DNA from: an uncultured Clostridia bacterium
Lineage (GTDB): Bacteria > Bacillota > Clostridia > TANB77 > CAG-465
DNA: 25,629 nucleotides
Assembly (NCBI GenBank): GCA_947628575.1
Contig: CANRAK010000007.1
Location: forward strand, 1-25,629
Direction of reading: 5' to 3'
Shown here: positions 12,849 through 20,858 of the stretch, one piece after another
How the letters are laid out: every line of letters starts with the position of its first letter
How positions within the stretch are numbered: the first letter of the stretch is position 1
The notes under the pieces: model-generated
Databases searched by the model: none
What the model saw: the letters and a program-made list of their open reading frames with translations, nothing else
Told to the model about the DNA's origin: nothing
Translations under genes and position numbers: made by a program

Positions 12849-14138
12849 TTACTTTGATATTATTTTTGATGTTACTCTCTTATCTTCTGATAAAAGGTTT
12901 AAGAAATCTTTTATATCTTTTACTGATATATTTTCTATTAATTCTATATCTGAATATACATCAGTATTATTTAGTATAGAATCTATTATTCTTCTATAAC
13001 TTACAGTTAAATTATCTGAAAGTAATATAAGTTCACCTATTTTCTTTCTTTTTATTGTTTCAAATAGTTCCTCATCAATTGGTTCATTTTTTATTTTTTC
13101 TATGTACTCTACTATATCATTTCCAACTTCATCAATTTTAGTTGAAGTAGTAGAGATAATTACATGTGAAAATGTATTACTTCCTTCATATTGAATATCT
13201 ATACTTTCGTTTACTTTTCCTTCATTATACTCTTTTTCAAAGAAATCTGATTGCTTTGAAAAATACATATCTGAAATTATATCAATAATACATTCATTTT
13301 TTACTATATCTTTACCTTTTACTACATCTAGTTTGTATCCTACACATAGTTGTGGTAAATATATATCCATATTTTGTACTATTTCCTTTTGTACTATATC
13401 TTTTGGTTCATCCTCACTGTATGTTACAACTTCTGTGTTTGGTATATTTTTACTTTCATATTTTTTTATATTATTTTCTATTAGTTCAATTGTACTGTCT
13501 ACATCAACATCTCCAACTACTATGAAAAACATATTTTGTGGACTATAAAAAGTATTATAACAAGTATAAAGTAGTTCTTTTGTAATATGTGATATTGACT
13601 CTATAGTACCTGCTATATCTATTCTTACTGGATTTTTATGATACATAGCTCTTAGAGCATTAAAATATACCATAAATGTAGGGTCATCATCATACATGCT
13701 TATCTCTTGCCCAATAATTCCCTGCTCTTTTGCAACGTTTTCATCTGTAAAATATGGTTCTTTAATTAGTTTTACAAGCATCTCTATTGATTCTTCAAAC
13801 TTTTCTGATGTTTCAAAAAAATATACAGTTTGGTCAAATGAAGTATATGCATTAGATGAAACACCCATCTTTGAAAATAGGTCTAAAGCATTAGCTCCCT
13901 CTTTTTCAAATAATTTATGCTCTAGAAAATGTGCTATTCCATCTGGTACTTTTGTTCTTTTACCATTTGTAATATTCACAAAATCATTTATTACTGAGCC
14001 ATACTTTGTTCCAAATAATCCTATTTTCTTTTTATATCCATCTTTTTTACAAATATACACTTTTAAACCATTATCTAAAGTTGTACTAAAAGTATTTTCG
14101 CCTAATTTTTTAGAGTGTTCAACAGTTATTTTATGCAT
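12849..14138 (-). CDS. M16-family zinc metallopeptidase (active subunit, YmfH-like)
   Basis: A 429-aa pitrilysin-type peptidase. The inverted zinc motif HFLEH is at about residues 70-74, and a following acidic patch (EQGIIGQEISMYDDDP) provides the third ligand. The C-terminal inactive M16 domain follows from about residue 190. The second ATG (14138) is the start: GGAGG lies 8 bp before it and only 2 bp before the first ATG. It overlaps the other M16 gene by 8 bp. The pair corresponds to ymfF/ymfH of Bacillus, where one partner carries the active site. Substrate is unknown; roles in peptide or pheromone processing are known for relatives. Confidence 0.85.
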   Translation of the reverse strand: MHKITVEHSKKLGENTFSTTLDNGLKVYICKKDGYKKKIGLFGTKYGSVINDFVNITNGKRTKVPDGIAHFLEHKLFEKEGANALDLFSKMGVSSNAYTSFDQTVYFFETSEKFEESIEMLVKLIKEPYFTDENVAKEQGIIGQEISMYDDDPTFMVYFNALRAMYHKNPVRIDIAGTIESISHITKELLYTCYNTFYSPQNMFFIVVGDVDVDSTIELIENNIKKYESKNIPNTEVVTYSEDEPKDIVQKEIVQNMDIYLPQLCVGYKLDVVKGKDIVKNECIIDIISDMYFSKQSDFFEKEYNEGKVNESIDIQYEGSNTFSHVIISTTSTKIDEVGNDIVEYIEKIKNEPIDEELFETIKRKKIGELILLSDNLTVSYRRIIDSILNNTDVYSDIELIENISVKDIKDFLNLLSEDKRVTSKIISK

Positions 14139-15378
14139 TATCATTACCTCCTAACAAGAATACCTTTTCAACTTCTATTCTATTTGCAACATTTATAACA
14201 TCATCAAGTGTAACTGCACTAATTCCATTTCTCATATCCTCAATAGAAATATCTGCAGATTTTAATGTTAATAAATTAGCAATCTTCATTTTTGCCATAG
14301 CTATTTTAGAATCTTCCCATTCAAGTAAATCTGCAAGAAGACTATCCTTTGCACTCTTAAATTCTATTTCTAAAATATTTCCGTTTTTTATATCATCTAA
14401 TTGTTGATTTATAACGTCCAAAGCTTTTTCGTAATTTTGCTTATTAATTCCAGCAAAAATTACAATTATATCTTTAAATCTATAATATCTTGACCTTACT
14501 GTATATGCAAGTGACTCTTTCTCTCTTACATTTTGAAATAATTTAGAAGTTGGTGTTGTTCCAAGTATTGCATTATATACATTTAATATATAAAAATCTT
14601 TTAAAGTACAATTCTTTATTCTTAGACCCAATGATAACACACTTTGTGTAGTATCTTGATATTCTTTAACTTCCTCATATACAAATTCTTTATCTGTCTT
14701 TTTATTATATGATAGTTCTTCTAATGTAGTCTCATTTTTCATATATTTGCTAAATATATCACTAATTTTTTCGTCTATATCTTCATATCCTTTTAAATTT
14801 CCAGATAAAATAACTGTAACACAGCTATTGTTAATTAGCTCATTATATTGATTCTTTAAAATATCATAGTCTATACTTTCAACTGTATCAGTTTCACCAT
14901 ATAAATATGTTCCAAAAGGTTCTCCTTTACATAGTAGTTCTTCTGCTCTTTGAATACCATATTTTAGTTTTTCATCTTTTCTTTGATTGATTCTTTCAAT
15001 TATAAATTGCTTTTCTCTTTCTATGTTATCCTCAGACCAAGTAGCTGGATGATATATCATTTCTTCTAAGAAATTTAATACTTTATCTAGTAAATCTTCA
15101 TTAGATGGAATAAATTCTTTATTTATGAACTCCATTCTAAATTCTATATTGTATAAATCTCCAAACTTTTCAATATTGACATCAAAATTAGAGCCATATA
15201 GAAAATTTAGATACTTTTCAATTTCTTTTTGTGTTTTATACTTTTGAGAGCTCTTTGCCATTAATGATGCAAGAACTGCATAATATGAATATACTTTTGT
15301 ATCTTTTACATCAACTGTAAAATTATATGATATATATATACTCTTAAATTTTTCAATATTCTCTTTATATATTTTCAT
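14131..15378 (-). CDS. M16-family peptidase homolog lacking the zinc motif (YmfF-like)
   Basis: A 415-aa protein with the M16 fold, homologous in layout to its neighbour. There is no HxxEH: at the expected place it reads KYLNFLYGSNF, so it is a non-catalytic partner. The R/Y-type motif of the C-terminal domain is present (KLFQNVREKESLAYTVRSRY, about residues 282-301). The active and inactive subunits of such pairs form one chamber. AAAGGAGAGG precedes the ATG. Between this start and the yqeY stop lies only a hairpin terminator, so expression needs read-through or a promoter inside yqeY. Confidence 0.85.
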   Translation of the reverse strand: MKIYKENIEKFKSIYISYNFTVDVKDTKVYSYYAVLASLMAKSSQKYKTQKEIEKYLNFLYGSNFDVNIEKFGDLYNIEFRMEFINKEFIPSNEDLLDKVLNFLEEMIYHPATWSEDNIEREKQFIIERINQRKDEKLKYGIQRAEELLCKGEPFGTYLYGETDTVESIDYDILKNQYNELINNSCVTVILSGNLKGYEDIDEKISDIFSKYMKNETTLEELSYNKKTDKEFVYEEVKEYQDTTQSVLSLGLRIKNCTLKDFYILNVYNAILGTTPTSKLFQNVREKESLAYTVRSRYYRFKDIIVIFAGINKQNYEKALDVINQQLDDIKNGNILEIEFKSAKDSLLADLLEWEDSKIAMAKMKIANLLTLKSADISIEDMRNGISAVTLDDVINVANRIEVEKVFLLGGNDNA

Positions 15379-15392
15379 AAACCTCTCCTTTC

Positions 15393-15424
15393 AAAAAATT
15401 AAGCCAAGATTTAACTTGGCTTAG
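15393..15424 (-). terminator. intrinsic terminator after yqeY, immediately before the M16 genes
   Basis: Minus-strand AAGCCAAG pairs with CTTGGCTT across a 6-nt loop (extended by T-A and G-T pairs) and is followed by TTTTTT. Only about 15 bp separate it from the M16 start codon, so it may act as an attenuator. Confidence 0.8.
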
Positions 15425-15428
15425 CTAT

Positions 15429-15872
15429 TTACATGTTAGCAAGTTTCTCTTTTACAATATCACTTACTACTTTGCCATCTGCTTTTCCAGCAGTTTTTGG
15501 TCTTAAAATTGACATTACTTTTCCCATATCTCTAGGAGATTGTGCTCCTGATTCTTCAATTGCTTCGTCTACCATTTTTCTAATTTCTTCCTCAGTTAAT
15601 TGCTCTGGTAAATACTTAGATAATATTTCAACTTCTCTTTTTAAGTTATCTGCTATATCTTGTCTTCCAGCATCTTCATATTCCTTAACAGATTCTTTTC
15701 TCTTTTTAATTTCTTTTGCTACAATTGCACAAATATCATTATCACTTAAAGTTTTTTGAGAATCTTTTTCTACTTGAAGTATTGCAGCTCTAAGCATTGT
15801 AATAGTATCTTTCTTTATAATGTCTTTTTCTTTCATAGCTTCTTTTAAATCTTGTAATAGTTCATCCTTCAT
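15429..15872 (-). CDS. yqeY: GatB/YqeY domain protein
   Basis: A 147-aa single-domain protein of the YqeY family, related to the C-terminal tRNA-binding region of GatB: MLRAAILQVEKDSQ, EIKKRKESVKEYEDAGRQD, EVEILSKYLPEQLTEEEI, then GKVMSILRPKTAGKADGKVV and SDIVKEKL at the end. Length and motif order are standard. The biochemical role is not settled; a tRNA/amidotransferase-related function is assumed from the GatB similarity. It lies 39 bp after the TagO/WecA-type gene in the same operon and ends in a hairpin terminator. Confidence 0.92.
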   Translation of the reverse strand: MKDELLQDLKEAMKEKDIIKKDTITMLRAAILQVEKDSQKTLSDNDICAIVAKEIKKRKESVKEYEDAGRQDIADNLKREVEILSKYLPEQLTEEEIRKMVDEAIEESGAQSPRDMGKVMSILRPKTAGKADGKVVSDIVKEKLANM

Positions 15873-15911
15873 TATATATTATCTCCCTTCATTTTAATTA
15901 TATGATATTTT

Positions 15912-16985
15912 TTAATTATTATTTACTTTAAAATTACTACTTACTGTTTCATCAGATTTTGAATCTCTAGATTTTACCATACTAGCTATCCATAAAACAA
16001 TAAATAATGTTGACATACCAATAAGTAACGCTAACTTCCATACATCTTGTGTAATTAAAGATATTGCAATTATACAAAGTGTACTAGTTATAGTATATAG
16101 TATAAGTACTGCTTGTCTTTGTGAAAAACCAGCTTTAATTAATCTGTGATGAATGTGTCCTCCATCTGGTGCAAATAGTGGTTTTCTTTTTATAGCTCTT
16201 CTAATCATTGCAAATAATGTATCAAATATTGGTACACCAAGGATTAATACTGGTGCTAGATATTCTAATGCAGTATAGCCTTTTGAAAATCCTAATATTG
16301 TTACACATGCCATTGTAAATCCTAAAAAGTTCGAACTACAGTCTCCCATAAAGGTTTTTGCTGGATTAAAATTAAATGGTAAAAATCCAAGTCCAGCTCC
16401 TGCTATAGCAGCAGTAATTATTATTGCCTCTAAACTTGAAGATGTAGATATAAATAACATTAGTAGTGATAGTGCTGAAATAGATGTGATTCCAGCTGCT
16501 AGTCCATCTAATCCATCAATTAAGTTCATTGCATTTAATACAGTTATAATCCATAAGAAAGTTACAGGTAATGAGAATACACCTAATTGTAACTTACCTA
16601 TATTTTCTATTCTTATACCAAATGCAAATACTATAAATATAGCCGTAAACTCAAATATAGCTTTATATCTAGCTTGTAGCGTAAATATATCATCAATTAT
16701 TCCCATTAAAAATATTAGTATTCCACCAATTAAATAACCTAAGAACTGATGATTTAACGCTATAGTATCTATATCTTTAGTTATCATATAATATACAAAT
16801 AATGCTACTAAAGATGATACAAATATTGCTATACCTCCACATCTTGGCATAGGTTTAGAATGTACTCTTCTGCTATCTTTTGGTACATCAACTAATCCAT
16901 GCTTTTTACACATAGAAATTACTAAAGGTGTTAGAAGAATACAGCATAAAAATGAAATAACAGTTGTACTATATACTATCTCCAT
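15912..16985 (-). CDS. undecaprenyl-phosphate N-acetylhexosamine-1-phosphate transferase (TagO/WecA type)
   Basis: A 357-aa membrane enzyme with about 11 helices that moves a UDP-sugar phosphate (usually GlcNAc-1-P) to undecaprenyl phosphate, starting cell-wall polymer synthesis. Conserved motifs: GLVDVP.DSRRVH (30-42), GIIDD (95-99), NLIDGLDG (154-161), TFMGDCSSNFLG (211-222; FMGD conserved, while the usual following TGS is CSS) and HIHHRL (277-282). HIHHR rather than the MraY HHH signature places it in the WecA/TagO branch. Its start overlaps rpiB by 17 bp. AAGGAAGGTG precedes the ATG. Confidence 0.9.
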   Translation of the reverse strand: MEIVYSTTVISFLCCILLTPLVISMCKKHGLVDVPKDSRRVHSKPMPRCGGIAIFVSSLVALFVYYMITKDIDTIALNHQFLGYLIGGILIFLMGIIDDIFTLQARYKAIFEFTAIFIVFAFGIRIENIGKLQLGVFSLPVTFLWIITVLNAMNLIDGLDGLAAGITSISALSLLMLFISTSSSLEAIIITAAIAGAGLGFLPFNFNPAKTFMGDCSSNFLGFTMACVTILGFSKGYTALEYLAPVLILGVPIFDTLFAMIRRAIKRKPLFAPDGGHIHHRLIKAGFSQRQAVLILYTITSTLCIIAISLITQDVWKLALLIGMSTLFIVLWIASMVKSRDSKSDETVSSNFKVNNN

Positions 16986-17436
16986 AGTTTACACCTTCCT
17001 TTTGTGATTTTTCTATCTTAGTAATTTTGTCTATTCTTCTTTGATGTCTTTCACCCTCAAAATTAGTAGTAATAAACATATCTACTATATCATTTATATT
17101 ATCTAATTCTAATCTTGAACCTAAGCACAATATATTAGCATCATTATCTTTTCTAGTCATCTCAGCCATATACTTATTTGTACAAACAGCTGCTCTTATA
17201 CCATTTACCTTATTACATGCAATTGATATACCAATACCAGTACCACAAATAGCTATTCCCAAGCATTTATTTTTAAGTACATTTTGGCTTACTATCCATG
17301 CTATATCTGGATAATCATCTCCTGTTTGGTCTGCAAAATGAGTAACATCATTTATTACAATCTTTTTTGATTCTAAATATACAATTAACTTATTTTTTAA
17401 TTCTACTCCTGTATGATCAGAGCCTATTACTATCAT
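16969..17436 (-). CDS. rpiB: ribose-5-phosphate isomerase B
   Basis: A 155-aa RpiB/LacAB-family isomerase that interconverts ribose 5-phosphate and ribulose 5-phosphate in the pentose phosphate pathway. Visible signatures: IGSDHTG at the start, DYPDIA, the active-site loop CGTGIGISIACNK and NILCLGSR. The C-terminus is a few residues longer than usual because it overlaps the next gene. It sits 13 bp after the phosphatase gene, a gene pair common in Firmicutes (ywlE-ywlF order). AAAGGAAG precedes the ATG. Confidence 0.92.
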   Translation of the reverse strand: MIVIGSDHTGVELKNKLIVYLESKKIVINDVTHFADQTGDDYPDIAWIVSQNVLKNKCLGIAICGTGIGISIACNKVNGIRAAVCTNKYMAEMTRKDNDANILCLGSRLELDNINDIVDMFITTNFEGERHQRRIDKITKIEKSQKEGVNYGDSI

Positions 17437-17449
17437 ATATACACTTCCT

Positions 17450-17908
17450 TTATAATTCTAATAGAAGTTTATCCACACATTCCACAATTTCCTTTGCACA
17501 TGCGTTATATATCTTAATATCATACCCCCAAGGGTCATCTATATCTATATTTTTACATTTATCTTTAAACACATATTCTTTTAGTGTGAAAACCTTTTCT
17601 TTTAATTTTGGAAAATATGCTAATACATTAAATTTATGCTGTTCTGTCATACATAGTATTAAGTCATAATCTTGTATATTTATATTAAAAATATCTGTAG
17701 CTCTATGAACAGATAAATCTACATCATAGTCCTTCATTACAGATATTGCATTACTAGTTGACCTTTCGCCATCAAGTGCTGATGTTCCGCATGAAGAAAC
17801 AATTATTTCTTTTTCTTTATTTAAATCATATAGTCTTTTTTGCATGTAATGGTGTGCCATTGCACTTCTACAAATATTTCCAGTACATACAAACATAACA
17901 CTTTTCAT
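17450..17908 (-). CDS. low-molecular-weight protein phosphatase (YwlE position, tyrosine-type loop)
   Basis: A 152-aa LMW-PTP. The P-loop VCTGNICRSAMA begins at residue 7 (catalytic C8, R14), and the general acid is in DPWG (about residue 129). The gene order with rpiB is that of ywlE, the protein-arginine phosphatase. However, the residue after CTGN is Ile, as in tyrosine phosphatases, where YwlE has Thr; that position is known to set phosphoarginine versus phosphotyrosine preference. Function is therefore left open between the two. Start: GGAGG lies 8 bp before the ATG, and the in-frame TTG upstream overlaps it. Confidence 0.88.
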   Translation of the reverse strand: MKSVMFVCTGNICRSAMAHHYMQKRLYDLNKEKEIIVSSCGTSALDGERSTSNAISVMKDYDVDLSVHRATDIFNINIQDYDLILCMTEQHKFNVLAYFPKLKEKVFTLKEYVFKDKCKNIDIDDPWGYDIKIYNACAKEIVECVDKLLLEL

Positions 17909-17938
17909 AAAAGCATCCTCCAAATCACAGCTAAAAAT

Positions 17939-17967
17939 ATCTTATCACATTTAACTTTTAAAGTCAA
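17939..17967 (-). promoter_or_regulatory. sigma-A promoter of the phosphatase-rpiB-tagO/wecA-yqeY operon
   Basis: Minus-strand TTGACT (17962-17967), a 17-bp spacer and TAAGAT (17939-17944). Confidence 0.8.
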
Positions 17968-18056
17968 TGATAGCGCTATTTTTACACAATTTTATATATA
18001 TTATTATGCACATATTATAATAATTAATTATACTAAATTATATAATCCATTTATTA

Positions 18057-18085
18057 TTGAATAATTTAATATATTGTGATAATAT
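18057..18085 (+). promoter_or_regulatory. sigma-A promoter of the DUF308 gene
   Basis: TTGAAT (18057-18062), a 17-bp spacer and TAATAT (18080-18085). The GGAGGG ribosome site follows within 20 bp. Confidence 0.75.
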
Positions 18086-18107
18086 TAACTTATATAGGAG
18101 GGAAATC

Positions 18108-18650
18108 ATGTTAAGTAATATAAAAAAATATGAAAAGATGTCTATAGCTACCTCAATAATCTTAATTATATTTTCACTTTTCTTAATTTTCAATCCTGAA
18201 AAGTCATTAAATTTTATAGTAATATTATTGGGTGCTATATTAGCATTAATTGGTATAGTAAATATAGTTTCATATTTTACCTCAGATAGGGAAACTCGTA
18301 CAATTAATACAGAAATAGTACAAGGAATTTTATATACAGTTATAGGATTATTTTTAATATTTGATCCAAGTATATTAAACCAATTTTTAGGAATAATTAT
18401 TGGCTCATGGTTAATAATACAATTCGTTATAAAAATGCAATTTGCACTTAATTTAAAATCAATGGCATCTTCAAGTTGGCCATTTATGCTAATTAGTGCT
18501 GGAGCAAATTTATTTTTAGGAATATTAGTATTAGTAAATCCATTTGCATCAGTTGCAGCATTAACTACAATATGTGGAATAATTCTTCTTATATCTGAAG
18601 TATCTAGTATAGTTGAATCAATATATTTACTTTCAGCTTGCAACAAGTAG
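18108..18650 (+). CDS. DUF308 (HdeD-like) membrane protein
   Basis: A 180-aa polytopic membrane protein with six hydrophobic helices in three repeated hairpins: ATSIILIIFSLFLIFNPEKS, VQGILYTVIGLFLIFDPS and LISAGANLFLGILVLVNPF. The repeated G/S-(I/L)-F-L-(I/V)-x-(N/D)P pattern is typical of DUF308/HdeD. HdeD is linked to acid resistance in enterics; in Firmicutes its role is unknown. AGGAGGG lies 5 bp before the ATG. An upstream in-frame ATG at 18057 lies inside the promoter and is rejected. An ORF on the opposite strand across the same bases is a shadow. Confidence 0.88.
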   Translation: MLSNIKKYEKMSIATSIILIIFSLFLIFNPEKSLNFIVILLGAILALIGIVNIVSYFTSDRETRTINTEIVQGILYTVIGLFLIFDPSILNQFLGIIIGSWLIIQFVIKMQFALNLKSMASSSWPFMLISAGANLFLGILVLVNPFASVAALTTICGIILLISEVSSIVESIYLLSACNK

Positions 18651-18652
18651 TT

Positions 18653-18689
18653 AAAAAATACCATATAAATCGCTTATATGGTATTTTTT
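18653..18689. terminator. bidirectional terminator between convergent genes
   Basis: AAAAAATACCATATAA (18653-18668) pairs with TTATATGGTATTTTTT (18674-18689) over 5 nt: a 16-bp perfect stem with T-runs on both strands. Confidence 0.9.
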
Positions 18690-19333
18690 TATTCATTTAT
18701 TATATATTTTATATCTTCAATTGCCTTATCTATATTTCTCATTCCATTACCTACAGGATAATATACTGAATATACTGGATATTCTTTATCTTTAATTTTT
18801 AAGTTATATCTTTTCTTTCTAGAATTACTTACAAAAACCTTCTCACCTAAAAAAATTGTACTAACTTGGTTTCCAAAAACAACTATTTTTTTAGGATTAA
18901 TTATACTTATTTCCTCATATAAAAGCTCTAAGTATTCTTTTAACACTTTATCTGGCAAAGGTCTTGCATCTACTTGTGTACACTTTCCTAGATTTGTTAT
19001 ATAGAATTTTTTATCTTCTACATTCTTATATACTTCTTCTGCGAATTCTTCATCCCAATCATTTGGCTTTTTACTTTGAATACTCTCATATAATGTAGTA
19101 TCTATTAATCCTACATTATAGAATAACTTCCATATATTTTTTGTTCCTACCCATGGATATCTTCTTGACTTCCAACTTTTAATAGAAGCTACATTTCTAC
19201 CAGTAGGGTTCATAAATATAAAGCAAATATCTGGACTATTTTCACAGCCTCCATTATATATTGATGAAAGTGATGGCTCACCATATTCTAGCTGTAATTT
19301 ATCATAATACTTATCTAAATCTGCAACTTTCAT
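18689..19333 (-). CDS. uracil-DNA glycosylase superfamily protein
   Basis: A 214-aa protein with the UDG fold: ICFIFMNPTGRN (residues 37-47) matches motif 1 (hydrophobic-GxNP region), IVVFGNQVSTIFLG a central strand-helix, and YSVYYPVGNGMRN near the C-terminus stands where motif 2 (HPS-type loop) is expected. The catalytic residues differ from those of families 1 and 4, so base specificity is unknown. It probably acts in base-excision repair or is a divergent relative. Start: GAGGTG lies 4 bp before the ATG at 19333. The TTG codons further upstream overlap the ribosome site. Confidence 0.78.
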   Translation of the reverse strand: MKVADLDKYYDKLQLEYGEPSLSSIYNGGCENSPDICFIFMNPTGRNVASIKSWKSRRYPWVGTKNIWKLFYNVGLIDTTLYESIQSKKPNDWDEEFAEEVYKNVEDKKFYITNLGKCTQVDARPLPDKVLKEYLELLYEEISIINPKKIVVFGNQVSTIFLGEKVFVSNSRKKRYNLKIKDKEYPVYSVYYPVGNGMRNIDKAIEDIKYIINE

Positions 19334-19349
19334 ATTACACCTCAACAAG

Positions 19350-19358
19350 ATTATAACA
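19350..19358 (-). promoter_or_regulatory. extended -10 promoter of the UDG-like gene
   Basis: Minus-strand TGTTATAAT with no -35, because the upstream DNA is the T-run of the previous terminator. The leader would be only about 10-15 nt. Confidence 0.5.
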
Positions 19359-19365
19359 TATTGCC

Positions 19366-19399
19366 AAAAAAAAAGACATAACTAATTATTAGTTACATC
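19366..19399 (-). terminator. terminator after the fourth gene of the unknown family
   Basis: An 11-bp minus-strand stem (GATGTAACTAA with TTAGTTATGTC, two wobbles) with a 3-nt loop and nine following Ts. It contains the stop codon. Confidence 0.8.
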
Positions 19400-19972
19400 C
19401 TTAACTAGAATATCTTTTTCAGCAAAAATCTTTGGCAATATTATTGGTAAAAAGTTTATATGACCTTTTTTTACTTTAAATGAAATTCGTATCATTTCTG
19501 TATACTTAGTTCCCGTTTTATTTTTTCTAGAAATACTAACATTATATATTTGTATAGTTTTAATATTAAAAATATTTTTATGCTTTTTGTAGCTTTTTTC
19601 TAATGAAGTTTCCTTAGAATCAACAAAGAATTCTCTTTTATTTTGATACACGGCTTCATTATATAAATCATCGATACAATAGTTTTTTACAATATTTAAT
19701 ATTGTTACTAATATATCTTTTTCTACATTTGTATATTTGTATATAACTATCTTAACATGCCTACTTTCTCTATTAGTTCTAGGAATTAGAATAGTCATAT
19801 TTTCAAATATAAATTGGTACGAACTAAGAGGTATAACAAATTCAACTTTTTCAGAGTTTTGTTTTAAGACATTCACAACTTCTTTAGCTAGCTTTTCTCC
19901 AGAATTTTTGTCTATCATTAGTGATATCATTAGATGTTCAGGTTTATCTTTATATTTTTCTATTTTTTTCAT
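19382..19972 (-). CDS. unknown protein, family of four, member 4
   Basis: A 196-aa soluble, lysine-rich protein of mixed strands and helices. It aligns along its length with the next gene (20028-20690). Shared points are the early strand (MISLMIDKNSGEKLAKEV / TTSFLIKQKKGYNLSIKI), the (I/V)YK(Y/K)T turn, a middle E/K-rich helix, and the end (K)(G/E)xxNFLPI(I/M) followed by about 20 residues. Start: AAAGGA lies 8 bp before the ATG at 19972. An upstream in-frame ATG at 20008 has no ribosome site. No promoter is seen in front, only a hairpin, so it should be read through from 20690. I do not recognise the family. Confidence 0.7.
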   Translation of the reverse strand: MKKIEKYKDKPEHLMISLMIDKNSGEKLAKEVVNVLKQNSEKVEFVIPLSSYQFIFENMTILIPRTNRESRHVKIVIYKYTNVEKDILVTILNIVKNYCIDDLYNEAVYQNKREFFVDSKETSLEKSYKKHKNIFNIKTIQIYNVSISRKNKTGTKYTEMIRISFKVKKGHINFLPIILPKIFAEKDILVKDVTNN

Positions 19973-20008
19973 AAAAATTTCCTTTCTATCTAATAATTTT
20001 GATGACAT

Positions 20009-20036
20009 AAAAAAGATATAACAGATGTTATATCTT
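20009..20036 (-). terminator. intercistronic hairpin, probable leaky terminator
   Basis: AAGATATAAC pairs with GTTATATCTT (10 bp, 4-nt loop) and is followed by only four further Ts on the minus strand. It contains the stop codon of the upstream gene, and the downstream gene has no promoter of its own. Confidence 0.65.
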
Positions 20037-20690
20037 AATTACTTTTTCTCTAAAGCTTTCTCTCTCTTTTTCAGCTTTATCTAAGAAGTAGCAAATCATG
20101 ATTGGCAAGAAATTTAAAACTTCTTTATTAATTTTACAATTAATATTTAGTTTTTCTTCAATTTCTACCTCCATGTTGTCTTCTTTTTTACTTCTAGCTG
20201 TATATTCTTTTTTTATCAAAATATTATAGAAGTCATCTTTATCCTTTAACTGATAATATTCTTCTATATCGTTGTTTGCATTACTAATAAATGCATCTTT
20301 CTTTTGTATGAAGAAATTATCTGTTAATCTAGTTGTAACTTCACTATATTTTGACTCTACGTATAGTTCTTTTGCAAGCTCTACTATCTTTTCTAGTATT
20401 TGAGATAGCTCTTTTGTCTTTTTATAGACAGTTATTTGAACCATACCTTCATCGTACTTATAATTTGATATCTTTAAATTAAAGCCATCAAAGTTATAAA
20501 AATACGACCTACCGTATTTCTTGGCATCAATCTTAATATTATTTTCTTTAAGATAATCTCTTATCTTAATACTAAGATTGTATCCCTTTTTTTGTTTGAT
20601 TAGAAAACTAGTAGTTACCTGTTTCCTAGTTCCCCACTTTACTGCACTCGCCTTGTTGTTCTTTTCATTGCTTTGTTTCGTTTTTTCCAT
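20028..20690 (-). CDS. unknown protein, family of four, member 3
   Basis: A 220-aa soluble protein paralogous to the gene at 19382-19972. A polar N-terminal tail (MEKTKQSNEKNNKASAVKWG) precedes the shared domain: SFLIKQKKGYNLSIKIRDYL, FDGFNLKISNYKYDEGMVQITVYKK, a long helix with LEKIVELAKELYVESKY, FFIQKKDAF, and the common end (KEVLNFLPIMICYFL). It has one of the strongest promoters in the window and a leader with a 12-bp direct repeat around a GC-rich core. AGGAGGG is upstream. No membrane segment, signal peptide or known catalytic motif is visible. Confidence 0.7.
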   Translation of the reverse strand: MEKTKQSNEKNNKASAVKWGTRKQVTTSFLIKQKKGYNLSIKIRDYLKENNIKIDAKKYGRSYFYNFDGFNLKISNYKYDEGMVQITVYKKTKELSQILEKIVELAKELYVESKYSEVTTRLTDNFFIQKKDAFISNANNDIEEYYQLKDKDDFYNILIKKEYTARSKKEDNMEVEIEEKLNINCKINKEVLNFLPIMICYFLDKAEKERESFREKVIKI

Positions 20691-20712
20691 AAAAAAATTC
20701 CCTCCTTAAAAC

Positions 20713-20756
20713 AAAATTTCACAATGGAACCCCCGGGAAATATAAAAATTTCACAA
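20713..20756 (-). repeat. 12-bp direct repeat flanking a GC-rich core in the 5' leader
   Basis: AAAATTTCACAA occurs exactly at 20713-20724 and 20745-20756 (period 32). The core between them, GGAACCCCCGGG at 20726-20737, is extreme for this DNA. The element is downstream of the -10, within the transcribed leader, and the TTTCCC of its minus strand can pair with GGGAA at the ribosome site. Confidence 0.6.
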
Positions 20757-20760
20757 CAAT

Positions 20761-20789
20761 ATTATATCACATGTTTGTTTTTATGTCAA
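20761..20789 (-). promoter_or_regulatory. consensus sigma-A promoter of member 3
   Basis: Minus-strand TTGACA (20784-20789), a 17-bp spacer ending in TGTGA, and TATAAT (20761-20766): perfect hexamers with extended -10. Confidence 0.9.
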
Positions 20790-20829
20790 CATATTATATT
20801 ATTTATTAAAGTATTTATATAATTTAAGC

Positions 20830-20858
20830 AAAAAAAGAACATCTATTTTAGATGTCTT
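20830..20858 (-). terminator. terminator of member 2
   Basis: Minus-strand AAGACATCTA pairs with TAGATGTTCTT (one bulge) across 3 nt and is followed by a T-run. It includes the end of the gene. Confidence 0.7.

Noticed and set aside
13696..14154. 152-aa plus-strand ORF inside the M16 gene, and similar ORFs at 7797-8060, 15433-15759 and 21873-22265
   Set aside because: Shadows of real minus-strand genes: hydrophobic, Ser/Phe-rich translations typical of antisense frames in AT-rich DNA, without ribosome sites.
18038..18664. 208-aa ORF on the minus strand opposite the DUF308 gene
   Set aside because: No ribosome site, runs through a terminator and promoter, and the plus-strand frame is a clear membrane-protein family with a good start.
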